This document shows positions 24,929 through 35,731 of a stretch of 64,000 nt of DNA, one piece after another; the stretch's first letter is position 1, and each line of letters begins with the position of its first letter. The notes beneath the pieces are model-generated. The model did no database searches and had not been told where the DNA came from. It worked only from the letters and a program-made list of their open reading frames with translations. Source of the stretch: Tardiphaga robiniae. Lineage in GTDB: Bacteria; Pseudomonadota; Alphaproteobacteria; Rhizobiales; Xanthobacteraceae. Where the stretch lies: the NCBI RefSeq assembly GCF_001618955.1, contig NZ_LVYV01000006.1, positions 1 to 64,000 of the forward strand, read 5' to 3'. The position numbers were made by a program, and so were the translations under genes.

Positions 24929-26373
24929 CTACTCTTCCGGTGCGTTCTCGATCGGGTCGAACCGGTCGTGTTCGAGACCGAGCAGATTCCACGACTGCAG
25001 CATATGCGGCGGCAACGGCGCCGTGGCGTCGATCACGCCGCCACGCGGATGCGGGATCACGATGCGGCGCGCCAGCAGATGCAGGCGCTTCTGAATGCCG
25101 CCCGGCAATTGCCAATTCTCGATGTTGAAATATTTCGGGTCGCCGACGATGGCGTGGCCGATATGCGCCATATGCGCGCGCAACTGATGCGTACGCCCCG
25201 TCACCGGCTTGAGCGATACCCAGGCGAGTTTCTGCGCCGAGGTTTCCACCACTGCATAATACGTCACCGCATGGCTTGCGCCTTCGTCACCATGTTTGGC
25301 GACGCGCATGATGGTGTCTTCCTCGTTTTCTTCCTTCGCCAGGTAGGTCGAGATACGGCCCTGCTTCGGCTTCGGCACGCCGGCAACCAGCGCCCAATAG
25401 ATCTTTCGTGCTGAACGTTCGCGGAACGCGCCGGTGAGCTTGGTCGCCGCAAAACGCGTCTTGGCGATCAGCAGGCAGCCCGACGTTTCCCGGTCGAGAC
25501 GATGCACCAGGCGCGGCTTCTGTCCCTTGGCGTCGCGCATCACCTCCAGCATCATGTCGACGTGCCGCGTCATGCCCGAGCCGCCCTGCACCGCAAGGCC
25601 GGCGGGCTTGTTCAGCACCATGACGTCGGCGTCCTCGTAGATCGTCATCTCCTTGAGCGCCTGCAGAGTCTTGTTGGCGGCCTCCGAGAGTTCACCGACG
25701 ACCTTCGGCGCATCGAGCTTCAGCGGCGGAATGCGGACGGTTTGTCCCTCTTCCAACCGATCCTTGCTGTCAGCACGCTTGCCGTTCACGCGCAGCTCGC
25801 CTTTGCGGACGATACGCTGGATATGGGAGAACGACAGGCCGGGGAAATGCGCTTCGAGAAAGCGATCGACACGCATGCCGTTCTCGTCAGGCGTCACGAT
25901 GACGTTCTGTACGGCGGTGGGCAGCGGCGCAGGCGCGACTTCAGGTTTAGCCGGCTCTTCAAGATAGGACACAGGCGGCCGCGGCTCACGCAGCGGCGCG
26001 TTGCCATAACGCGGCGCGGCCTTGCCGCCCGGACGCGAACCGGAAGGACGCGAGCTTGGCGGCCGCTTGCTGCTCGGCCGCTCGGAACGTTGCGGCGCAT
26101 CGAAGCGCTCGCTTCGCTCGGCACGCTGAGGGCGTTCGGATCGCTCGGACCGCTCGGCCCACTCCGAACGTTCACCGGCGCGCGCGCGCGGCGGACGCGC
26201 GCTCATCGGACGATCGCTGCTCACGCGGCCGGCCTTGCCGAATGACGGCCGCTCGCCCTTCGACGGGGCGGCCTTGGATGCAGCGTTCTTCGGGGCGGCA
26301 CCCTTGCCACGCGGCGCCTTGCTGCGCTCACCACCGGGACCACGCTTGGCGAGAGGCTTCTTGTCGCGACGGC

Positions 26374-26377
<4 letters not shown>
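24929..26377 (-). CDS. RluC/RluD-type rRNA pseudouridine synthase with long basic N-terminal extension
   Basis: 482 residues. Residues 1 to about 150 are a low-complexity, disordered tract rich in Arg, Ser, Pro, Lys and Glu with repeated ERSER units. An S4 RNA-binding domain follows (RIVRKGELRVNGKRADSKDR), then the catalytic domain with the HRLDRETSG motif whose Asp is the catalytic residue. It should isomerise specific uridines in 23S rRNA. The usual RluC length is about 320 residues, so the extension is notable. Its start overlaps the rarA stop by four bases (ATGA); bluB follows. Confidence 0.88.
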
Positions 26378-27701
<1,324 letters not shown>

Positions 27702-27705
<4 letters not shown>

Positions 27706-29114
27706 CCGCCGAGTGTGACGTTGATCTGCTGGCCTCCGCGCACCACGACGATGCGCCACAGCCGCGCGCCGTCGCGCGTCACCTTGTCGAGATCGCTGGT
27801 CTTGCCTATCTTGGTACCGTTGACCGCGATGATGAGATCGCCTTTCTGAAAGCCGACGCCAGCCGCAGTGGCGGAGTCGGTCAACTCTGTAATGACAACG
27901 CCTTCAGTGTTGGAATCCAGCCGCAACTCGTCGGCAACGGCCGGCGAAATATTGGCGATCTTGGCGCCCTGGAATGGCGAACGCGCCGTCAGCGTGATCT
28001 CGTCACGCCCCGTATCGGGCGCAGCTTCGAGCGCAACGGTCAGCTTCACCGGCTTGCCACTGCGTTGTGCATCGAGCTGCGCGGTCCCGCCGAGCGGCCG
28101 CGTCGCGAAGCGATATTCGAACGCATTTGGATCCTCGATGGCCTGGCCATCGATGGCAGTCACGAGATCGGAGACTTTGAGGCCGGCCTTCGCAGCCGGG
28201 CTGTTCGCGGTGACATTGACGACCAGCGCGCCAGATGGCGTCTTGAGCCCGAGCGTCTCGGCGATCTCAGGCGTGATGTTCTGCAGCCGCGCGCCGAGCC
28301 ACGGACGCTTCACGGCCTTGCCACCGCTCTTGGCGGAGGCAACGACGACGCGCACCATATTCGCCGGGATCGCAAAGCCGATACCCTGCGAACCGCCGGA
28401 GCGCGAGAAGATCGCGGTGTTCACACCGATCAGCTTGCCGGTCATGTCGACCAGCGCGCCACCGGAATTGCCGGGATTGATCGCAGCATCGGTCTGGATG
28501 AAGAACTGATAGTCGGTGATGCCGACCTGCGTGCGCGCAAGCGCGGACACGATGCCGTGGGTCACGGTCTGGCCAACGCCGAACGGATTGCCGATCGCGA
28601 GCACGACATCGCCGACCAGCAGATCATCGGAGTTGGAGAAATCCAGCGTCGGGAATTTCTCCTTGCCGTCCTTGATGCGCAGCACCGCCAGATCGGTGCG
28701 GCTGTCCTTGAGCACGATCTCGGCCTCGAACTCGCGCTTGTCCGCCAGTGACACCTTCACTTGGTCGGCGCCTTCGATGACGTGGTTGTTCGTAACGACG
28801 AGGCCCGACGCATCGACCATCACGCCCGAACCAAGCGAGCGCTGCATCTGCTCCGGCTGCATACCCTGGCCGCCGAAGAAGCGGCGGAACACCGGATCGT
28901 CCAGCAACGGATTGCGATTCTGCACCGTCTTGGCCGCATAGACGTTCACCACGGCCGGCTGCACCCGCTGCACGATCGGCGCGTAGGACAGCTTCATTTC
29001 CGTCGGCGAAGTCGGGACCCGGCGATCCTGTGCAAGAGCCGGCGCGAGTGCGGACGACAGGACAATGGCGCACAAAGTCGAAGCGGTCGCGGCGTTGCGG
29101 AAAAATGGGATCAT
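27702..29114 (-). CDS. Do/DegP-type periplasmic serine protease
   Basis: 470 residues: a signal peptide (1-29, ending PALAQ), a trypsin-like domain with the catalytic triad H111 (TNNHVIEG), D141 (SRTDLAVL) and S217 (GNSGGAL), and two PDZ domains (about 285-375 and 385-470; GLKVSDLVTAIDG, GFQKGDLIIAVNG). It should degrade or refold misfolded periplasmic proteins. The ATG at 29114 is chosen because the signal peptide starts there and an agagg ribosome site precedes it. It is the first gene of the coupled Deg-RarA-pseudouridine synthase-BluB run. Confidence 0.92.
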
Positions 29115-29179
29115 CGGGGCCTCTTTGAGGAAATCGCGGCGAATATAGGCTGCTGAGCGGGGCAATAGAAGGGCGGGAA

Positions 29180-29587
29180 CTAGCTTGCGTCCGCCGGCAC
29201 ATCCTTGTTCTCCACCGGCGCTTTTTTGCGCGGCTGGGGCGCTGCGACCGCGGCCGACTTCTGGCGCATCTTGTGCGCATCACCCCATGCCTTGAGGGCA
29301 TCGATTACCGGGCGCAATCCGAGCCCGGTTTCCGACAGTGCATATTCGACCCGCGGCGGGACCTCGGCATAGACCGTCCGGACGATCAGCCCATCCTCCT
29401 CGAGCGCGCGAAGCTGTTTGGTCAGCATGCGCTGGGTGATCCGTGGCATCAGCTTGCGCAGCTCGCCGAAACGCAGCCGCCCCTGCTGCAAATGATACAG
29501 GATCACGCCCTTCCATTTGCCGTCGATCAGATCGAGCGTCACCTCGACCGGACAGCCCGGCCCATTGCCGAAATCACGCCGCTTCAT
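29180..29587 (-). CDS. HxlR-family transcriptional regulator
   Basis: 135 residues with the HxlR winged helix: GCPVEVTLDLIDGKWKGVIL, LRFGELRKLMPRITQRMLTKQLRALEEDGLIVR and VEYALSETG. An unusual basic/Ala-rich tail follows, with KKAPVENKDVPADAS at the end. N-terminal C12 is in the position of the cysteine that senses electrophiles in some HxlR-family members. It is divergent from the zinc-independent alcohol dehydrogenase-like gene at 29707, the classic arrangement in which the regulator controls the oxidoreductase. Confidence 0.88.
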   Translation of the reverse strand: MKRRDFGNGPGCPVEVTLDLIDGKWKGVILYHLQQGRLRFGELRKLMPRITQRMLTKQLRALEEDGLIVRTVYAEVPPRVEYALSETGLGLRPVIDALKAWGDAHKMRQKSAAVAAPQPRKKAPVENKDVPADAS

Positions 29588-29706
29588 CGCAAATATCCAA
29601 TAGTATCCATTCGGTGACTATATCCCTGAAATGACAGTACTTGCAATTATTGTCGCGTCGGGACACCTCTTCGGGACATTTCCGCCAGGAGCATGGAGCA
29701 CACCCA

Positions 29707-30720
29707 ATGAAGGCAGTCGGCTACACCAAATCCCTCCCGATCGACGCAGCTGACGCGCTGGTCGATTTCGAGGCTCCGAAGCCCGAACCGACCGGTCGCG
29801 ACATCCGCGTATCGGTGAAGGCGATCTCGGCCAATCCCGTCGATTTCAAGGTGCGCAAGCGCGCGGCGCCGCCGGCCGGCGAAACTAAGATCCTCGGCTA
29901 TGACGCTGCCGGCGTCGTCGATGCTGTCGGCCCCGATGTGACGATGTTCAAGCCGGGCGACGAGGTGTTCTATGCCGGCTCGATCCAGCGCCAGGGCACC
30001 AATGCCGAGTTCCATCTGGTCGATGAGCGCATTGTCGGCCGCAAGCCCTCCTCGCTCTCCTTTGCACAGTCTGCGGCGTTGCCGCTCACCGCGATCACCG
30101 CCTGGGAACTGCTTTTCGATCGGCTCAGCGTCGCGCCTGGCAAGAGCCTCGATCCGCGCACGCTGCTCATCATGGGCGGTGCCGGCGGCGTCGGCTCGAT
30201 CCTCATCCAGCTCGCACGCCGCCTCACCGGCCTCACCGTTGTGGCAACGGCATCGCGGCCCGAGACGATCAAGTGGTGCCAGGATCTCGGCGCACATGCG
30301 GTGATCGATCACAGCAAGCCGCTGAAGGAGCAAATCGACGCATTGAAACTGCCGCCCGTCGCCCTCATCGCCAGCCTCACGGGGACGGAGCAGCACTACA
30401 AAGCGCTTGCCGATCTGATCGCACCGCAGGGCAAGCTCGGACTGATCGACGATCCCGTTGAATTCAACATGTCCGCGTTCAAGGGCAAGGCCGTCTCGGT
30501 GCACTGGGAATCCATGTTCACGCGATCGTCATTCCAGACGCCCGACATGATCGCGCAACACTACCTCCTCAACGACGTTGCAGACCTTATCGACAAGGGT
30601 GTGCTGCGCACGACGCTCGACAAGACCTTCGGCACCATCAATGCCGCGAATCTCAAGCGCGCGCATGCGCTGCTCGAATCCGGCAAGTCGCACGGCAAGA
30701 TCGTGCTCGAAGGCTGGTGA
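29707..30720 (+). CDS. Zinc-binding-dehydrogenase-family NADPH:quinone-type oxidoreductase
   Basis: 337 residues of the medium-chain dehydrogenase/reductase family. N-terminal GroES-like part: MKAVGYTKSLPIDAADALVD, NPVDFKVRKRAAPP, ILGYDAAGVVDAVG. Rossmann part: LIMGGAGGVGSILIQLARRL binds NADPH. The catalytic zinc ligands of true alcohol dehydrogenases are not seen, so quinone or enone reduction is likely. The ATG at 29707 has ggagc upstream and matches the family start. It is divergent from the HxlR-type gene, which probably represses it. A perfect 22-base hairpin follows the stop. Confidence 0.88.
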   Translation: MKAVGYTKSLPIDAADALVDFEAPKPEPTGRDIRVSVKAISANPVDFKVRKRAAPPAGETKILGYDAAGVVDAVGPDVTMFKPGDEVFYAGSIQRQGTNAEFHLVDERIVGRKPSSLSFAQSAALPLTAITAWELLFDRLSVAPGKSLDPRTLLIMGGAGGVGSILIQLARRLTGLTVVATASRPETIKWCQDLGAHAVIDHSKPLKEQIDALKLPPVALIASLTGTEQHYKALADLIAPQGKLGLIDDPVEFNMSAFKGKAVSVHWESMFTRSSFQTPDMIAQHYLLNDVADLIDKGVLRTTLDKTFGTINAANLKRAHALLESGKSHGKIVLEGW

Positions 30721-30770
30721 TCACGAAACTGTCACCACGACATTCCCGCCTGGAGACACCTACGATAACA

Positions 30771-30796
30771 GAGCGCATCCATGGATGCGCTCTTCT
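30771..30796 (+). terminator. Perfect 22-base palindrome after the oxidoreductase gene, probable terminator
   Basis: gagcgcatcc paired with ggatgcgctc around a central atat-free turn (30771-30792), followed by ttctc. It lies 51 bases after the oxidoreductase stop. The tail is only weakly T-rich. Confidence 0.55.
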
Positions 30797-31084
30797 CAAA
30801 CAATAGCTAATTAAGATAGCTAACTATCTAAATCGCTTGTGATCGAAAAGCGACACAGCGGTGTCGTTCACTACAATGCGATGCGGGTTTTACAGAACTG
30901 TCGCAAAGCTTGCCTAGTTTGCCCGCGAGCTCAACGGTAGCTCGCTTGTTAAATGAGAACGGTCCCTGGCGAGAGCCTCCGGACGTTCTCTTTCGCAAGA
31001 TCACAAACACAGATCCATACGCGTCCATCACCTACGGAGCAATTCGCGGGGCGTGTCGGATTTTGTCTTCTACAGGGGTACTCC
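30797..31084 (+). promoter_or_regulatory. AT-rich promoter and leader region of the porin gene
   Basis: Nearly 290 bases between the hairpin and the porin ATG. The first 40 bases (around 30800-30840) are distinctly AT-rich, as expected of a promoter. Further down is a small hairpin, cgagc/gctcg (30926-30944), whose loop reads like a tRNA D-arm, but no T-arm or acceptor pairing follows, so I do not call a tRNA. The frame is partly open through here (from 30953) without a ribosome site. A long leader on an abundant porin mRNA is plausible. Confidence 0.45.
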
Positions 31085-32530
31085 ATGTCTTTCACGACAC
31101 ACAAAATCCTCGGCACGCTCGGCGTGATCGGTGCGCTGGCCGCAAGCCCGGCGCATGCGCAGTCATCGAATGACGAGATCGCCGTATTGAAAGCGCAGCT
31201 CCGCGCGCTGGAAAAGAAGCTCGATAACGTTCAGAAGCAGGCGAACACCACGCAAAAGCAGACGGAAACGGTCAAGCAGAACTTTGCGAACGCCAACGCT
31301 GCCATGCACAAGAAGGCTGTGCCCTTCATCAACGCGAACCTGACGATGCCCGGCAACCGTCCGACCTTCTGCACTGACGACGGTTTGAACTGCATCGCCA
31401 TCACCGGCCGTCTGCACCTCGACACCGCCGCCTACTCGTTCTCGCCGAAGTCGGCCGGGACCACCCCGCAGAGCGTGAATGACGGCATCAACGCCCGTCG
31501 CGCCCGTCTCGGCCTGATCGGCACCTTCAACAAGGATTGGGAATACGGCGTGATCGTCGATGCCGGCGGTACCACCGATGGCGACGTCACTCTCAACAAC
31601 GCCTATGTCGCCTATAAGGGCGTCAAGGGCCTGTTGATCCAGGGCGGCTATATCGACGTGCCGTATACGCTGGATGAAGCTACCAGCTCGAACAACATCA
31701 TGTTCATGGAGCGCGCGGCTTCGCAGGTTCTCGCAACGAACCTCGCCGCAGGCGACAACCGCGCTGCGTTCGGTGGTCAGGTATTCGGCGATCACTACTG
31801 GGTCGGCGCTTACGTGACCGGTCCGACGACCGGCCTGAACGTCAATCACAGCCAGCCGCAGCCGCTCGGCGCCACCTTCCGCGCCGTCGGTCTGCCGATC
31901 AACAACGAAGTCGGCACCGTCCTCGTCGGCTTCGACGCGCTGTATCTCGCCCAGACCGGTGGTGTGACCAACAACACGCTCGGCATATCCGATCGCATCG
32001 AAGTTCGCGTCGATCCGGCGACCAACGCATTGCTTAACACCGGCACCATGAACTTCGTGAACAATGCCCGTGTGCTGAGCGGTGAAGCCGCCGTCAAGTT
32101 CGGCAGCTTCATGGCGTCGGGCGAATACTTCGACTACAACATCCAGCGCAGCAACGGTCTGTCCGACCTGAGCTTCAATGGCGGTTACGGCCAGGCCAGC
32201 TACGTCATCACCGGCGAACAGCACAAGTACAACACATCGGCCGGTGCCTTCGGCGGCATCAACCCGGCCCGTCCGGTCAACTTCGCGACCGGCGATCTTG
32301 GCGCATGGGAACTCGCGGTGCGCTACAGCTACGCCAGCCTGAATGACGGCGTCATTCGCGGCGGTGAGTTGAAGAACACCACGGTCGGCGTAAACTGGTA
32401 CGTGAACCAGAACATGCGCTTCATGTTCAACTGGATCCACGGCACCGTCGACAAGTTCGCCGTCAACAGCAACGTGAATACCGGTGCTGACTACGACGTG
32501 TTCGCGATGCGCACCCAGGTGGCCTTCTAA
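31085..32530 (+). CDS. OprO/OprP-like outer-membrane porin
   Basis: 481 residues: a signal peptide (about 1-25, ending SPAHAQ), an N-terminal coiled coil (SSNDEIAVLKAQLRALEKK and the following heptads to about residue 62), then a beta-barrel of phosphate-selective porin O/P type with strands such as GRLHLDTAAYSF, RRARLGLIGTFNKDWEYGVI, TVGVNWYVNQNMRFMFNW and the terminal aromatic residue of the closing strand (AMRTQVAF). The selectivity (phosphate or other anions) cannot be told from sequence alone. The ATG has agggg upstream. A strong hairpin terminator follows. Confidence 0.9.
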   Translation: MSFTTHKILGTLGVIGALAASPAHAQSSNDEIAVLKAQLRALEKKLDNVQKQANTTQKQTETVKQNFANANAAMHKKAVPFINANLTMPGNRPTFCTDDGLNCIAITGRLHLDTAAYSFSPKSAGTTPQSVNDGINARRARLGLIGTFNKDWEYGVIVDAGGTTDGDVTLNNAYVAYKGVKGLLIQGGYIDVPYTLDEATSSNNIMFMERAASQVLATNLAAGDNRAAFGGQVFGDHYWVGAYVTGPTTGLNVNHSQPQPLGATFRAVGLPINNEVGTVLVGFDALYLAQTGGVTNNTLGISDRIEVRVDPATNALLNTGTMNFVNNARVLSGEAAVKFGSFMASGEYFDYNIQRSNGLSDLSFNGGYGQASYVITGEQHKYNTSAGAFGGINPARPVNFATGDLGAWELAVRYSYASLNDGVIRGGELKNTTVGVNWYVNQNMRFMFNWIHGTVDKFAVNSNVNTGADYDVFAMRTQVAF

Positions 32531-32588
32531 GCGCAAAACTTTCTGTAATCCTCCAGGCTCGGGGCTACATGCCCACGGTCCCACAACG

Positions 32589-32620
32589 AAAAAAGGCGGC
32601 GCTTCAGCGCCGCCTTTTTA
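32589..32620. terminator. Bidirectional Rho-independent terminator
   Basis: The hairpin ggcggcgc-ttca-gcgccgcc (32595-32614) is preceded by an A-run and followed by a T-run (ttttta), so it can stop transcription of the porin on the plus strand and of the SDR gene on the minus strand. Confidence 0.9.
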
Positions 32621-32638
32621 TCTTTGCGGGGCGTAGGC

Positions 32639-33433
32639 TTATGCGATGGTCTGGACGATCCCGCCTTCCGCACGCAGTGCTGCACCGTTGGTCACCGATG
32701 CCTCCTTCGACGAGACATAGACGACCATGTTCGCGATCTCCTCGACGGTGGCGAAGCGCTGGATCAGCGACGTCGAGCGGTGCTGCTTGACGAAGTTCGA
32801 AGCAGCCTCTTCGACCGATTGCCCGTTCTGTTTGGCGAGATCCTTGACGAAAGTCTCGACGCCCTCCGACATAGTCGGTCCGGGCAGCACGGAATTGACC
32901 GTCACGGCCGTGCCCTTGGTGAGCTCCGCGAGACCACGCGAGATCGCGAGCTGCGCTGTTTTCGTCATCCCGTAGTGGATCATCTCGCCGGGAATATTCA
33001 GTCCGGACTCTGATGAGATGAAAACGATGCGGCCCCAGTTGCGCTTCAACATGCCCTGCATGTAAGCGCGCGACAGACGGATGCCCGACATGACGTTGAC
33101 CTCGAAGAAGCGCGTCCAGTCCTCGTCGGGAATGTCGAAGAAGCCCTTGGGCTCGAAGATGCCGGCATTGTTGATAAGGATATCGACCTCGGGGAGTGCC
33201 GAGGCGAGCGCATTGCAGCCCTCCGCTGTCGACACGTCGGCAGCGACGCCTTTCACCTTGGCCCCGGGCACGGCCTTGGTGATCGCAGTGATTGCCGCGT
33301 CCACCTTGCCCTGACTGCGGCCGTTCACAACAACCTGAGCGCCAGTGGCGGCCAGGCCCTTGGCAATGGCGTGACCAATGCCCGAGGTCGAGCCCGTCAC
33401 GAGTGCCGTCTTGCCCGTCAGATCGATTTTCAT
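32639..33433 (-). CDS. Short-chain dehydrogenase/reductase
   Basis: 264 residues of the classical SDR type. The NAD(P)-binding motif is TGSTSGIG at 13-20, the catalytic serine lies in VFISSESG, and Tyr and Lys lie in HYGMTK. NNAG occurs after ILI as expected. The family acts on a wide range of alcohols, ketones and sugars, and the substrate is not evident here. The ATG at 33433 matches the family start (MKIDLTGKTALVTG). Neighbours are convergent (porin, shared terminator) and the translation block upstream, with another bidirectional hairpin between. Confidence 0.9.
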   Translation of the reverse strand: MKIDLTGKTALVTGSTSGIGHAIAKGLAATGAQVVVNGRSQGKVDAAITAITKAVPGAKVKGVAADVSTAEGCNALASALPEVDILINNAGIFEPKGFFDIPDEDWTRFFEVNVMSGIRLSRAYMQGMLKRNWGRIVFISSESGLNIPGEMIHYGMTKTAQLAISRGLAELTKGTAVTVNSVLPGPTMSEGVETFVKDLAKQNGQSVEEAASNFVKQHRSTSLIQRFATVEEIANMVVYVSSKEASVTNGAALRAEGGIVQTIA

Positions 33434-33515
33434 ATCAATGCTCCATCAAGTGATGGGGCTCATATCGGAACGCGGACCAATAGATGCAACTGCATTCAAC
33501 GGGCGATGGCACAAC

Positions 33516-33544
33516 AAAAAAGCGGCGCACAAGGCGCCGCTTTT
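33516..33544. terminator. Terminator of the ribosomal protein block, bidirectional
   Basis: The hairpin gcggcgc-acaag-gcgccgc (33522-33540) is flanked by an aaaaaa run on the left and tttt on the right. On the minus strand it follows rplQ (stop at 33568) and would end the S10-spc-alpha transcript with a U-run. Confidence 0.85.
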
Positions 33545-33567
33545 CCGAAATTCTGATGTGACGTGGC

Positions 33568-33981
33568 TTACGCCGCTTCGGCCGAGCCCTGCACCGGACC
33601 CGAATCCTTGCCCTTGGCGTCTTCGTCGCGATCGACGAATTCGATCAGAGCCATCGGGGCGTTGTCGCCGTAGCGGAAGCCGGCCTTGATGATGCGGGTG
33701 TAACCGCCCTGACGATCAGCGTAGCGCTTGGCCAGCACGTCGAACAGCTTGCGAACCTGATCCTGGTCCTTCATCTCGCTGATAGCCTGGCGGCGCATGT
33801 GGAGGCCGCCCTTCTTGCCGAGGGTGACGAGCTTCTCCACGATCGGGCGGAGCTCCTTTGCCTTCGGAAGCGTGGTGATGATCTGCTCGTGCTTGATCAG
33901 CGACGCGCACATGTTGGCGAACATCGCCTTGCGATGTTCTGCGGTGCGGTTGAGCTTGCGATGAACCTTGCCGTGACGCAT
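33568..33981 (-). CDS. rplQ: 50S ribosomal protein L17
   Basis: 137 residues; L17 lines the 50S surface near the tunnel exit. Diagnostic start [21 protein letters not shown] and [17 protein letters not shown]. The C-terminus has a short acidic/Ala tail ([11 protein letters not shown], ending GSAEAA). It is the last gene of the alpha operon, 122 bases after rpoA, followed by a strong terminator. Confidence 0.97.
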   Translation of the reverse strand: MRHGKVHRKLNRTAEHRKAMFANMCASLIKHEQIITTLPKAKELRPIVEKLVTLGKKGGLHMRRQAISEMKDQDQVRKLFDVLAKRYADRQGGYTRIIKAGFRYGDNAPMALIEFVDRDEDAKGKDSGPVQGSAEAA

Positions 33982-34068
33982 TGGAATATTCCTTATATTT
34001 CAGTTTGCCGCGACGGTTCGTCGGACATCATGTTGCAGGTGGGCTGCCTGCGTTCGCCCATAACGTCA

Positions 34069-34088
34069 TGGCCGGGACAACCCGGCCA
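34069..34088 (-). other. Intercistronic hairpin between rpoA and rplQ
   Basis: A perfect hairpin: tggccggg and cccggcca around acaa. It lies in the 122-base gap between rpoA (stop at 34104) and rplQ (start at 33981). There is no U-run, so it is more likely an RNA processing or stability element than a terminator. Confidence 0.6.
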
Positions 34089-34103
34089 CGCCGCTCGTGA
34101 TGC

Positions 34104-35135
34104 TCAGTAGTGATCTTCGAAGCGCTTGGCCAACTCGTCGATATTTTCCGGCGGCCAACCGGGCACTTCCATGCCGAGGTGCAGACCCATCTGGGCGAGC
34201 ACTTCCTTGATTTCGTTCAGCGACTTGCGGCCGAAGTTCGGAGTGCGGAGCATTTCTGCTTCCGACTTCTGAACGAGATCGCCGATGTAAACGATGTTGT
34301 CGTTCTTCAGGCAGTTTGCCGAACGTACCGAGAGCTCGAGTTCGTCGACCTTCTTGAGGAAAGCCGGGTTGAAAGCGAGATCCGGAATGACTTCCTGAGC
34401 AACTTCCTTGCGGGGCTCTTCGAAGTTCACGAACACGTTGAGCTGGTCCTGCAGGATGCGCGCGGCGTAAGCGACCGCGTCATCCGGCGTCAGCGCGCCG
34501 TTGGTCTCGATGGTCATCGTCAGCTTGTCGTAATCGAGGATCTGGCCCTCACGCGTGTTCTCGACCTTGTACGACACCTTGCGAACCGGCGAGTACAGGC
34601 TGTCGATCGGGATCAGGCCGATCGGCGCGTCTTCCGGACGGTTATGCTCGGCAGCGACGTAGCCCTTGCCGCCGGCAACGGTGAATTCCATGCGGATCTC
34701 GGCGCCCTCGTCGAGGGTGCAGATCTGCATGTCGGGATTGAGAACGGTCACATCGCCGACAGTCTGAATGTCGCCGGCGGTCACGACGCCCGGGCCCTGC
34801 TTCTTCACGACCATGCGCTTCGGGCCTTCGCCCAGCATCTTGATCGCAATGTCCTTCACGTTCAGCACGATGTCGGTGACGTCTTCACGCACGCCGGCGA
34901 TCGAGGAGAATTCATGCAGCACGCCGTCGATGTGCACCGACTGCACGGCAGCGCCCTGCAGCGAGGACAGCAGGATGCGGCGGAGTGCGTTACCGAGGGT
35001 CTGACCGAAACCACGCTCAAGCGGTTCGGCAACCAGGGTCGCAAAACGGGTTGGATCGCTGCCAGGGGTTACCTGCAGCTTGTTCGGCCGGATAAGTTCT
35101 TGCCAATTTTTCTGGATCGTCACTGTGTCACCCAT
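34104..35135 (-). CDS. rpoA: DNA-directed RNA polymerase subunit alpha
   Basis: 343 residues. The N-terminal assembly domain ([41 protein letters not shown]) covers about 1-235, and the C-terminal DNA- and activator-binding domain ([25 protein letters not shown]-like stretch [19 protein letters not shown]) about 255-325. It nucleates core polymerase assembly. Located in alphaproteobacterial order after rpsK, with a hairpin at 35198-35226 in between. Confidence 0.98.
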   Translation of the reverse strand: MGDTVTIQKNWQELIRPNKLQVTPGSDPTRFATLVAEPLERGFGQTLGNALRRILLSSLQGAAVQSVHIDGVLHEFSSIAGVREDVTDIVLNVKDIAIKMLGEGPKRMVVKKQGPGVVTAGDIQTVGDVTVLNPDMQICTLDEGAEIRMEFTVAGGKGYVAAEHNRPEDAPIGLIPIDSLYSPVRKVSYKVENTREGQILDYDKLTMTIETNGALTPDDAVAYAARILQDQLNVFVNFEEPRKEVAQEVIPDLAFNPAFLKKVDELELSVRSANCLKNDNIVYIGDLVQKSEAEMLRTPNFGRKSLNEIKEVLAQMGLHLGMEVPGWPPENIDELAKRFEDHY

Positions 35136-35197
35136 GCCATCAAACTCACTGGCGTTGGAGATCGCGGATCAGTCCGCGTAAGTCGCATCGCAAAAGC

Positions 35198-35226
35198 GAT
35201 CGCGGGCAGCCAAGCCACCCGCGATC
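35198..35226 (-). other. Hairpin between rpsK and rpoA, possible attenuator
   Basis: Arms gatcgcggg and cccgcgatc with an 11-base loop. Read on the minus strand the stem is followed by gctttt, so it could act as a leaky terminator controlling how much rpoA mRNA is made relative to rpsM-rpsK. Confidence 0.55.
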
Positions 35227-35234
35227 AAAAAGTA

Positions 35235-35624
35235 TCAAACGCGCCGACGCTTGCGCGGGCGGCAACCGTTGTGCGGGATCGAGGTCACGTCGCGGATCGA
35301 GGTGACCGTGAAGCCCGCAGCCTGCAGAGCGCGGAGAGCCGATTCACGACCCGAACCCGGACCGCCGACTTCGACTTCCAGCGTGCGCATGCCGTGTTCC
35401 TGCGCCTTCTTCGACACGTCTTCAGCAGCAACCTGCGCTGCATACGGGGTCGACTTGCGCGAACCCTTGAAGCCCATCGTGCCAGCCGACGACCAGGCAA
35501 TCGTGTTGCCCTGCGCGTCGGTGATGGTGATGGTCGTGTTATTGAACGACGAATTCACGTGCGCGATGCCCGATGCAATGTTCTTGCGCTCGCGGCGACG
35601 AATACGTCCGGCTTCCTTTGCCAT
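35235..35624 (-). CDS. rpsK: 30S ribosomal protein S11
   Basis: 129 residues from the ATG at 35624, the standard length; the frame is open eight codons further. Family signatures: [57 protein letters not shown] and the basic end [12 protein letters not shown]11 sits on the 30S platform near the mRNA exit. Confidence 0.97.
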   Translation of the reverse strand: MAKEAGRIRRRERKNIASGIAHVNSSFNNTTITITDAQGNTIAWSSAGTMGFKGSRKSTPYAAQVAAEDVSKKAQEHGMRTLEVEVGGPGSGRESALRALQAAGFTVTSIRDVTSIPHNGCRPRKRRRV

Positions 35625-35688
35625 CTCTAACCTTTCTGAGGATCTCAACGCCGCCGTAATGCCAGCGGCTACACCAAAAATAATTGCA

Positions 35689-35710
35689 GAAGCGGATGAT
35701 CATCCGCTTC
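35689..35710 (-). repeat. Perfect 22-base palindrome between rpsM and rpsK
   Basis: gaagcggatga followed directly by its reverse complement tcatccgcttc. It lies in the 107-base gap between rpsM (stop at 35732) and rpsK (start at 35624). The absence of a loop makes a DNA-binding site as plausible as an RNA hairpin. Confidence 0.65.
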
Positions 35711-35731
35711 CGCAAACTCGTATTCGAAAGC

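Noticed and set aside
30921..31000. Possible tRNA-Asn in the porin leader
   Set aside because: A D-arm-like hairpin and an anticodon-like loop are present, but the D-stem and anticodon stem would overlap and there is no TTC-containing T-arm, acceptor pairing or CCA.
31163..32584. A 473-codon minus-strand frame opposite the porin gene
   Set aside because: The porin has a signal peptide, barrel strands and terminator in the correct orientation; the opposite frame has none.
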